Shown here: positions 39,201 through 51,200 of the stretch, one piece after another
Numbering within the stretch: position 1 is the first letter of the stretch
Layout: each line of letters opens with the position of its first letter
Assembly (NCBI GenBank): GCA_026419785.1
Contig: JAODTK010005914.1
Coordinates: 62,001-126,000 of the forward strand
Length of the DNA: 64,000 nucleotides
Reading direction: 5' to 3'
From: Sclerodactyla briareus
Taxonomy: Eukaryota; Echinodermata; Holothuroidea; Dendrochirotida; Sclerodactylidae
Made by a program: the position numbers and the translations under genes
Notes under the pieces: generated by a model
Told to the model about the DNA's origin: nothing
Database searches by the model: none
Seen by the model: the letters and a program-made list of their open reading frames with translations, nothing else

Positions 39201-42200
39201 TCATGCAACAGGTAGTACTTTATCCTCACTGAAGCCTGACAATATGGTCACATCTATACCCACCATATCGGAGGACAAAGCCAGTCCTAGTCGACAACCA
39301 TCAGTGCTTCCCAGCCACAACCATCAGTGTTTTGTTGGCCCAGTCATGCACCACCCTGTCACTCACCAGCTGTGTGACACATACACTAGAAGCAAAGGAG
39401 ATTAAAAAAAAAAAAAAAATCAAATTTTTAGTTGCTTCACCTGCTCAACTTGTCATGAGGAGAGGTAATAATGTGATTGATTTGATATCTTCATTATCCC
39501 TAAGGTTTCCAATGACAGATTCAGAGAATGTGTGAGATCATCAAACACTCTTTGCCATTCACTTTTTCCGTTCACTTTCCTTCTTGTGATTTATTTTTAA
39601 TATATATTAGCCATTACCAAATTAGGACGCATAAAATTTCTCATATTTTTGTTTAATCCATAAACATTTCAGCAATGTCTCGGCCTTGCCAGTATATCAG
39701 CACGCACATGCACATGGCAGCTGAGAGCTATCAGGCAATAGTACCACTGAATGATGTCATAGCTGTAGCTAGTCTCCTTAGTCCAGTCACTTCCAATGTC
39801 TGGCCGAGGATAATAGTTTAATCATGAAATCATTCCATGGAACACTGCCATGGTGAGCTGCTTGTTCTCAGTGTTCCTTGCAGCTGTGCTTTGTTTATCA
39901 GGGTTTTCTTCCTATGCTTAAGTTTCTTGCTGTGTTTGGTTGGAGATTTGTATTTTTGTAAATTGGGCAGGTTTAATAGGAACTACTTCTGGGCAAGAAT
40001 ACCTCCTACTAGACAACTCGGCAATCCTACTGTAAATATTTTGGCAAGTATGGGACTAGACAAGAAAGTCTCATGACTATTATTGTTGAGGGGAAGTTGG
40101 GTGCACATCACAACATTTCGTCACTCACTGATTAGTTTTGCTTGCTGTTTGTAGATGAATTTTCAGGTTAAATTAAGCAGTGTTTCAGTCGCGATGTAGC
40201 ATAAAATCAGGCATGTTTTACAACACCTAGCTGTTAATATATGATCATTAGGTTATGACCCCATCTTTTATTCCCAAGGCAACATGGTCTTGCACTGAAA
40301 GATATAAATATTCGATCGATTAACCGAAAATCCAAAGTTAGCTAACCCTAATGAATCCTTTCATCCCTTCCTTTGTATTACGTGTCCATTCAGGAGAAGG
40401 AAACTCATTATTCATATTTGCTCAGCCATCTTGGGCCCTTATCACTTGAAAGGCGAAAGAATGCTTGGCTGATTTTTAATTCCTGCGGACGGGAGTTTCG
40501 AGGAATCTAAATGTCGTCAGCATAGTCTATGTTAGCCATGCGTGGGTGTGTGTTTTGTTTCATCATCCCATGCCTTGATGCATGACTCACTCTAATAGGC
40601 TTTCCAGCATTGTATTTGTAAAGACTGTTGTTGTCTCATTGGTCAATGTCTGAATGTGGAGCAAATACCAGTAATGTGAACTTTAGTTGACGCCCGGTTA
40701 GAGGCTCTTCACTCCCTATAAGGAGATTTACACATTAGTTTTAATGACTTCAATCAATGCCTACTTTTTGACTTAATTGGAATAATTCTTCTAGTTCATT
40801 TCCAATTCCAGATATCAAGGTTTTTGTCAAACTCCTTCCAGGGGTACCAGTAATTTGAAGTATAAAGCGCAGGCCAATAATTTTGTTCAGGAAGTCAAAC
40901 GGCATCTGTCGGGCACAATACTGTGCGCAATTGTTAGCACTAACACTAGCACAAATGCAACTTGAAAAACCTGGAATTAGAGAGGGCGCTCCAATGGCGA
41001 CTCTTAACAGCCGTTAACTTTGTGCTCATTCCTCCTTAGGGCCTGACGCATTTTTGTAGCGTCTAACTGTATCAGTCTCCTCATAGTTTGATTGTCTGGC
41101 TTTGGTGGTAATATTGGGCTTATGGTATCTATAGATCTATTGTGCTCTTGGCTGAATGACAATATCAGAAGTAGCAACTCCACAAACTCTTCACATGAAA
41201 ACATAACTTGCTTCGCCTGTTTCAGATATCTAGCCTGATTGATTGGGGCATCAATAAAGAAGAAGTGGGAGGCAGTTGTTGATGTCATTGAGAAGTTTGG
41301 GCTTATAGAAGTGGTCGCGCACTACTACCCTCTTCGGCTATGGCTAAGCTTCAGGTAAGTGTGAAAACCGAGAAACTATGCACTCTCGGGGGGTTATGGC
41401 TAGGGCTTCAAAAAAAAAAAAAAAAACCAAAAAAAACAAAAAAAAAAACGGGCCACAAGAAAAAAGGTAACTGTAAAACCCAAGAACTATGCACCCATCT
41501 CCACTAGGCTATTTTCAGGTAAGTGTGAAAACGCAACAGACTAATGCACTCTGACTATGACTAGCTTCAAGGTAACTGTAAAACCAAAGAATATGCATTG
41601 TAGTTTAATAGGTCACGTGAATAGTTTCATTTTGGAAGAATGGCTGAGTGATATTAGGAGTAACGGCTTTTGCAAGCAAACCTCCGGATTCTTAAGGAAT
41701 TCAGCACTTAAGTGTGTGTAGTGGCTGGTAACTTGCAATTGGCGATTAGGAATCATCTGAACACTAATAGTCGATAAGAGAAGGCAAGTTTAATTGTCAG
41801 GGCGCATTCATGCCAATTCTTGCTCATATGGGCTCAGGGTTCTCCTCGCTGAGTCCTTACTGTTGCTTCGCTAACTAACCCATAGAATTCAAATCGATCA
41901 AACCTCAAAGGTGGCTCTCAGACAATCTGGCGCTAACATCTCTCTGAGCGGGGGGTGATAGAAGCCCGATGGAACTACCAGTGATATGCCTGATTTTCAA
42001 CGAAGAGGAGACCCTTGTGCATCTGGCTGCTTCAAGACACCATGTTACATTATATATGATGTGTCATATAGCCGACGAAGGGACAGACTATCAGGCAAGA
42101 GTATATGAAGATTAGGGTGGCCAGCATCAATCATCAGCTTAGAACAGTCATTCTGAGGGTTTGCAGTCATATATTAGAACTAGTGTACTCTCGCAAAAAC

Positions 42201-45200
42201 ATTAACCTCGGAGAAAACATAGGAGAGAGGGGGATAGCCGGAATAAAGATGATAGGAAACGTAATTTATCATGCCATTACTGAATGACATATCTCTGTCC
42301 ATGTTTTACAGATGGGGAAAAAAAAACAGTGAGAGTAGCAATCCTTCTGAAATGAAATTAGAAAATGAATTGAGAATGTGATTAATTTCCATAAAGATCT
42401 CTAGCAGTATAGCGATCATGATACCATAATGTCCCTGTGACTGCCATTTAAGGTACTTTTCTGTTGGGCATAAACCTTCCTGACCAAAGATCTCACCCTT
42501 GTGACCATCACAGTACAGATCTATTGGTTAGGATACAATAACCTGTCGTTACAGGTGGTGTTAATGTTTATAAGTTTTGCCAAGTAGAAGACACTGTGAT
42601 GTATGTGATGATGTGGTCAGTCAGTATTCAGTAACACTCCCGGTAAACAATTTGAAAAAGGTTAGAAAATCAATTTGAAAACAGTTCTGTTTTTTGGTTC
42701 TTCTTTGTAGGGAAAACAAGTGCCCAACAACAAAAGCTGCCTATCTGGAGATTGCGAACAAGGCCATAATGGATGAGGCATGGATATGTCTCTACCCACT
42801 GAAGACAGATGTCACAGCTTCTTTGGGACAACAACGAGAGGAATTGTTCAGGACTTGTACTGTCAGAAATCAACCAATTTACATTGTCATTCCAACAGAT
42901 TACGTTCAGTTGTGGCCCTAGAACAAGCAGCGGCCTCATCAAGTACCTTTGTAGACTGTCAACGTTGTTCCGAGGCCAATGTGACAATATGTTGACTGGC
43001 AGCCAATAGGACGGCTATTCATGGGACCAAAACTCATCGCAGAGGGATCGTTGATGAGGCTGCTCCGCATCACCATTCTATGAGGTCAGGTCACTAGCCC
43101 TGACCACTCTACTGAACGAAGCTGCAGTGATTCTCGACACTGAAGTACTTCTAGAAGATCTAGAACCAGAGGAAGGAGAAGGACCTCTCGGAGGAGGGGA
43201 GGAGGGACTATTGTACTGAGGCGGGTGCAAGGGCTAGTGGAAAGGGACAGATAGGAATGTCTCGAAAAGGTAACAGTCTTGGCTGTAATCTGCTTGAATG
43301 AGAACTGTGTTTAAACTTAGTATGTTCTATAGTAAGCCGCCGAACTTGGGGCATTTTTCTAATTGGCCAGCTGACCCATATTGACCCTCTTCCGGACAAA
43401 TATACTGAAAAATGTGATTGATCTTATCCCATGCTTATGACAGGTACTCGTGATTCTCTCCAGTCGTCAACTTACACAGACAGGCGCCTAAGGTGGTAGA
43501 TCTACGGCCAGTCCAGTGAGCAGTTGGTTGCGAGGCTGTTGAAACTGGCAGACAGTCACCAAGTGAGGTGAGGCTTTTACAGAGGCGGTGGATGTGTGAG
43601 TAATTAGTTTTGTCATGTTTGAAACCACTCAGATAAAATTACATGGCATCATAGTAAACCGGAAATGCACTTGCTGCATGAACACTAAAGTGTTTGCGAT
43701 GGAGGGATCCATGGTGATCCTCAACCAACCTTGACTTCTACCGACTGAAGTAGTCTACTTGCCACATATTTCATCGAAATCTGACAAAAGTTGAAAAAAA
43801 CTGCATTAAAATCAAATATGACCTCCAGTGAATTCAAAAATGAGTCCTGCTGCAGTAGGGACTAACATCTACCTAGTTTAGTCCAAATTGACAAAACCTC
43901 ATGAAAAATTAGCAAATAGAGTTTATGTGACAACGCCAAACTCTCAAACTATCCGAAGTTACCATATGGACGGCATGAGTATACCAAGTTTTCAGTCGAT
44001 ACAGATAAGGCTATTTAAAGAGTTATTGCCGGATAATTGTCTGCGGAAGTCTCAGCGATGGAAATGGCCCCAGTGGCATATCCCAGGATACCACTCATGT
44101 TCAGGGATATGTAATTACCACGTCGGCACCACTTGACAATATGCTGGAAACTTTTAGGTAAGTTTGGAGCAATCTTCCATAGAATTATACAATTACAGAA
44201 GGGTGGAACCTTGAATCAGTCAATGAAAGAATCTCAAGGTTTATCTAGTTGTATCTATGAGGGGTAGCCAACTTGCATGTTAGAGTGTCGGATGTGATCA
44301 CTTGTAGCCAATTAGGAAAAAAAAAGCCGCCGCAAAGACTGAGAAAACTGGATTTTTCGAGGGGGGGGAGAAATTTTATTCACACTCTGTAGTCTCATAG
44401 TGAAAAAACTCTAATCATTAGGCGGATCCAATTATTCAATTAGATTATATAACACGTTATTGCCAAAATACTTACAATCAACAAATGAAAGCAATTTGCA
44501 GTATAAAATGGTCTGGCAACCCCGGGTCACACAATGCCAGTTCTATAAGAGGCAGTATTCTATTCAAACGCAATGTTATGAGAAATCTAATCTGCCAAAT
44601 CAACTCCAAGAGTCAACCCAAAGCAAGCTTTGACCCCCACTGCGTGCCGGGACACTACCTTATATAAATTGTATTAAAATGCAAGAAAAGACTGGACAAG
44701 GTAGAAAAATGAAATCTTGAGTTCCCCATGTAAATGCTAAAGTTTTGACAATACGAAGTGCTGTGTGGCCACATTTATATAGATAGGTAACACACCGGAT
44801 AACACATGTCATTGACATCACCCCACCTCTACCTTCAAGGTACTTCCAATGAGGCAGGGCCATGGTCTTGGGAGGAAAAGGGGGAAAAAAATAAAATGGG
44901 CATACTGCGCAGACACGCCTAGTTGCCGGAGCTATGATCCGGACAGATCGGCCTAGCCTACCTGTACCGTTGCTGACCTGAACCAGGTACTCATAAAGCT
45001 GCACAGCAGCAGAAGACTGGCTGAGGTTGGAAGTTAAAGAAAGTTTGCAGCCTAACTGAGTTTACTGATTACTGCAGACTACCTGCAGCTGATTGATTCT
45101 TCCTGCCAGAGAAGAAGAGAAGAAACAACATCCTCATCGGGGATCCATTCCCCACAATCTATGGGTGCCAAGTATCACCAGACCATTGGACCACGTTGGA

Positions 45201-48200
45201 TCGTGGTACCTGAAGAAGAATTCACAGCTGACAAAAATGCATCATCGGCATTCTCATTTGGCAATGACAAAGAATTGAAATGTTACACTTCAAAATGTTT
45301 GTCCAATATTGATTACCCACATATTTATGTATCGCAGGTGTGGCATTCATATTATGTGGGAAAAATTCCAAAAAAAGTTGAACCAACACTTCACGGTCGA
45401 AGGAAGTGGCCCATTGAATTTAAATTGCTTGGCAAATCAATACTTCCATTGTTATCACTACCTCAACCCCCCCCCCCCCCCTCCTTTCCCATCTCATGTT
45501 TTTGAGGGTTCATCTCTATGCATTAAAATGAAGGTTTTTTACTCCTGGAAAGACATTCTTTTCATGGCCTCTCTTCTGCTGTGGTCCATTTTCGGTTTTA
45601 TCGCAGTGAAATATTTATTACTGAGTGTGAATGCATTTTCTCTTGCAGTCCAATATCTGTGTTTCAGTGATATCTTTGACTGGCAAATTTCTGGAAAGTC
45701 TGCAGGTGAGGAACTTTGGTTAGTTGTAAAACTTTTGCTGTAATGGCATATTCTCAGTCAGTGGGTTTACTTTCTTTCTTCTCCTTTTTAGCCCCCACTT
45801 CCAAAAAGGTATAGTATGACTATTTTGATAATTGAGCCACTTAATAAATGGACGCCATGGCAACCATTCCATAAATGTTGTGGCTGGCCATAAAATTGAC
45901 TCTGTTGAGTCATGGGGACTGTGAAGTATTTCTATTTTCAGGACAACTGTTTGGCAACACTGTCCCTCGTGGATTTGTCATTGGGTGAACTAATGTTGCT
46001 GAAGATGTCTCAAATGAAGCACAGCTGACAGTATGTACCGCCCTCTGTGATGTGTTTGTCTGCAATTACAAGGAAGCAGGAGGCTGTTCCAGGTGATTAG
46101 CTCTATGTTAATTGTTACTGCTGAGTGATGCCAAACATTCAATGATATTAAGATCTTGTTCTCTCTTATATAGCGCTTTCCTATGTCAGAGACAAAATGC
46201 TCAACAGACATTACCCCTGATCATTAGTGACTTGTCACACCCATACTATACAGCATGCACCTCTTGCTAGATCTCTCCCGAGGACCATTTCAAGACGTCA
46301 CTTATCGTGTCCCCGGGGGGACTTCCAATAGGGCTGTCACATACAGTGCTCACTACGTCTTAACAAGTTCAACATCAACAAGGTACCCACTTTACACATG
46401 GGTGGGGGTGGGACCAATCAGGAGACAAGCCTTGTGCAGCAGCACTGCGGAAAAGTCCTCCTGATCCAAGCGGACTCGAAACTCGCAATCCATGGTTTTG
46501 CAGTCTGGAGCTCTACCGACTGAGCTAATCCTCTAGTGAAGGCTTTGTGCAATCACGACAAAATGAATGGTAAACCCTGTTCCAAGTCGTTCTATAATAT
46601 ACTAGACACTCCCCGTTATCTCTGGTGGCTGTTCAAATTGGAAATATGTATACTATTTTATACAGTCGGGTAGTCAAAGTCCTCCCATGGTCTCTACTTT
46701 CATAGTATATCATGGGTGCACTCAAACCAGATTGGTACCCAAACCTGGTCACTGCATACAAATGAAATTGAACTATGTGTACTGTGCACAATATTCTGAA
46801 TATAAACAATTGTTGGCCTAATCATCGTGAAAAGTTCCCAAAAAGTAATTTTGGAAGCCATTTGTAGAAAACTATTCTATTGGACCAGTTTGATCTTTTG
46901 ACCTTGTAGTGGTTAGAAACCATTCTGAAATCAGTCATGACTATAGTTTCACCAGGAAAAAATATTATACTGGGGGTGAATAAGTCTATTATGCTAATAC
47001 ACTATTTCTAATTATTTCTACTTATAATATTCCATTAAATGACCCAAATAAATACAGCTTGATGTTCCTAACATGACTGTGTTTACTGTTTAGGCACTGT
47101 ATCTCCTATGTGCAAAAGGCAAAACTTGTTAGTTGCAAAAACTGTAGTTTTTCCATACATATATCTCATCAAATTTCTCATTCTTTGTTATATAGATGAC
47201 ATATTGTTCGACATGCCATCAAAGTAAACTCAGTTTTGCTTCTCTTTCTTAAAAGGCTTTTATATTCAAATTCACAAAGTGATTGCCTAAGGGTGCCATC
47301 ATGCTAAACCCATAGAAACTCATTTACACCAGGATTGACTTCACACAATTGTGCCGTGTGGAATTATGAAATAACATTCGTAATGATCTTTTTGCTGCTG
47401 AGCACATTTGCGTATATATTTTATAGTACAGATTCATACACAACATTTTTTTCGATGATGTGTGTCACACATTGTTTTCTTCTCCTCGTCAGTGCATCTA
47501 TACATTAATCTATGGAGGTTGTTTGTGAAGTACTACTACACTCTGCACAAAGATAATGTCGTTAAACCAGGACAGTGAAATGCCTCTCTGAGACTGCTCT
47601 GATAGCAGGGATGCCAATACCAGGTATATGTGTGTTACTCTATCTCAAATGTTAACATTTGTTTGTTTAATCATATTCTCCATAAAGGGATAAATTCCAG
47701 GTCTGTTCCTGAAAGGACAAAACAGCAACATAGTCTTGTTTGTCTGTCTTATGCCAACACCAATGGTGGTTATCACTGCATAGGACCCAGCACACAACAG
47801 GCACAAGCCTTAGTGAACAGTCGGGTTGAAAGATGATGATGAAGAATTAACACCATCACCATCATCTGCTGTGTCCAAGGAGAATGACTTGCATCTGTGG
47901 TTGTGTGCGATTGACTTCTTCTCCATGTTGATCTAACCCTGGTTTGTCCCTCGTACTCGTTTTATGGGCAAACATGCATTTTATGTGCAGCCCCGCTCTG
48001 TGGAACAATATTCCAGTTATGATTCACGAGTCTCCTACTCATGAGAATATTGAAGCGGGCATTGAAAAACCCACGTGTTCAACTTATGATTTTTTGTAAA
48101 GTGCTTAGAATGCTGTATTAAGCGCTATATAAATGCTAGTTATTATTATTATCTCATCAGTCTCGAAGGGCCGGACGAGATATTGTAGTCACTTTGCCAT

Positions 48201-51200
48201 TTCACCTATATTTACTGTTGATGGTTGCCATAGCATTGCTATGGTAACCATAGTAGTGGTTAGTTAGGTATATCACTGAGGGGGTACCCATTGGTGGGGT
48301 ACCCGTGGGTGCCGGGTGATCCAGCAATGAGGTGCACTTGCGAAAGTGTCCGTTTGTGTGTGTGTTTGTGCGTTTGCGTTGTCCGCCAGATTTTTGATGG
48401 GTTTTCTCGCAACGATCTCCATTTTTGATATGGCTGACAAGCAATTTTGCACACACTTGATTAGTCACAAAAACACATCTTTGTTCTCAGAATAAGGTGG
48501 CAACTATCAAAATTGTGGAATTTAGAGGGCAAAAAATGGGAATGTTGGGGCCAATTTTTCTCAATGTTACGAATTTTGCACTATTTTCAAGATATGTGCG
48601 ATCGAGGCAGGAATGCTTTCCACTTGTAGCAATGTGTAAAAAGGCCACCAAATTACAATTGTTCCATGCAATCGCGAAAAATTTACCGAAAATGTTGGGT
48701 TTTAGGGGGGGAAAATGGATTTTTGGACAAATTTGGAAATTGTCGAAATCTGTCTGTTTCAGTATCATCGAAATTGGGACGGACTGAATGATTCCAAATT
48801 GGTTACAAAAGGCACTGGGTAATAAAACGAAGGGTTTCCTAGCATTTAGGCTGTAAATTAACTAAAAATTTTACAAATATGAATATTTTGGGGGAAGGGA
48901 AAACAGCGGTTCCCAGACATATTTTGATAAATTTTGTCTAATTGTGACTCGCGAAAATGTAGCAGGTAGAAAAAACTGATTAGTTCCACATTTGCGAATG
49001 AGATCCTGCAACTCTGGGATTGCCTTCTTGTTATTATTATTATCACCAGAAACACACCCGAGGACCACTTAATTCCTGCAAAGTGAGACTAGATGCATTC
49101 CAATCTGGAATTGTTCTGGGCCCAAAAGACCACCTGAAGATGTCGGTATTAGCAATAACATGTCTATAGTAAGTCCATTCACTGATGGTGATGGTGTGCG
49201 ATAGTTATTCTGTAAGTCCACGAAATCAGGAACTGGTAAAGCCAATATGTCGTTATAGAATTATGAAACAGCTTGAGTTGTGCATTGCCCCTTCTCTCCT
49301 GTAAAGTAGGCCAGGCAAGATGTTGCAGGAGCCTTGTGAAATTATCACAGTTTCACGAAAACCGGCGAACTTTAAAAATTACGGCACAAATTATGCAATA
49401 GACATGTTGAATGACCTCCAGTAACCCTGAATTCATGATAAAAAAAATTGGAACTCAAGGTTAAACCATACCCACCAGGTTTCATGAAAATCCAAGCAAC
49501 TTGAAATTTCGCATAAATTAGGCAAATTAGGTACGTTGAGTGATCTCCATTGACAGCGAATCTTTGTTAAAAAGTTTTGGACTGAAGGTAGACCATATTC
49601 ACCAAGTTTTGTGAAAATCTGGCCAAAAATTTTTAAGGTTTAAAAAAAATTAGCAAATTAGACGACTTAATTAGCATATTTTTACGCTGAATATCTAGTC
49701 AGTTCTTCTACCTTATTTCCCACATCTATGTGCCAAACCAAGTCACCATAGCACCTACAGTTCACCCGTAATCTTGCTAACGAGCCTCAACGATAAATTA
49801 CATAAAATAGGCTAATTACCTTACTTAATTAGTGGACTTTTGTGCCCAAAAATCTGATCAGATCAAATTCACTCAACCCCAATGCTACCCTGAAAAATTT
49901 TTCGCAATTGCCTTTACACCGTTCGAAAGATTGCCTCAACGAGAAAGTGTGACACACACACACATACATACACACACTTACATACACACACATAAGCACA
50001 TACAACACCAGCCATAGTGACCACTAAGTCTCCTCCTGAATTTCATTCAGCGTGACAAAAATAATTTAATCAGAGCTCTTGGTAGAAGTTAATTCAAAAC
50101 AAGAGGGTGCAACATGAATAATCTAGACTGATGGAATGACCTAGTGAATGAGCCTCACTTGGCTTCCTGATTCCCCAGAATTCAAATCAAACAGTCAATT
50201 ACTATATATGATTTATTTTGACAGGAGATGGGGTTAACGCTACGCTACACCCCAGCCATGCTATCCAAGTCGCTGTTGGTCTCTTCACTCAGCTGGTGAT
50301 GGAGATGGATCCGTCAGCCTTTTTATCTGAGCTCTGTTCTTGGTCCTCTCAGCCTCTCCTTGATGATGATGAAGAGGAGTCTGCAGCCAGAGATGTAAGT
50401 CCATCTGCCCCTACAGGTTACAGGTCAAGAGAATTTGCATCTCCGATTTTGTGTCACAAAAACATGACTTCTTTGATGGATTTGATACTGGTTATGACAC
50501 ATAATCAATGCTTATGTGTTTTGCGAGTGTGTTCTTCTAACAAGCCAGCAAAATTTCATGGTTAACGCTAACATGAATAACACACCCATATCCTAGTTAC
50601 TCCTTGCCAAAATGAGGCGGAATTTCTCCCCCTGTACTATAATCAATTGCTGCTCCTCTTTGCATTCACAAATGTCACACCTTTTCCATCTATTTCGAAT
50701 ATTAATGGTCCTTTGATATGTAAACTTACATTTTTTAAAGTATGGCAAGTTGCTTCAAAACCTACAGAGATGGGTGAAGCATATCTCATACCGACATTTC
50801 AAATTTGGAGCTTCTGACTATCATTTAAAAAAAACAAACTATTATCTGGTCCAATGACATCTCAAGAGGAACAAAATTAATGTTGCTATTGAGTTTAATT
50901 GTATATGAGTAATTGCTGATTATGGATTTCTCCATGATAGAAAGGTTTACTCTTGCCACCTAGCAATTTGGCAACTGCAATTGTCGGCATCTTACGACTG
51001 CCACCAATGCACTGTTAGTAGTCCTTTGAGTGGAATGCTGTTGACCTGAATGAAACAATTACATGGCTATATATACTTATTTCCATGACAATTTGCTTCT
51101 TTAAAGCATAATGTTAACTTTCAGTTGAACTTGGTGGAGCACATCCATGTGAAAAAGTGGGGGGTATATATCCCCCCATCCCCAAGGGACGTGTGCCCAT

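Noticed and set aside
42105-42287. Open frame RTVILRVCSHILELVYSRKN
   Set aside because: Short, no splice context and no match; left as intron.
45079-45300. Candidate exon after TTACTGCAG (GAKYHQTIGPRWIVVPEEEF)
   Set aside because: Open, but no THADA similarity and out of order with the flanking exons.
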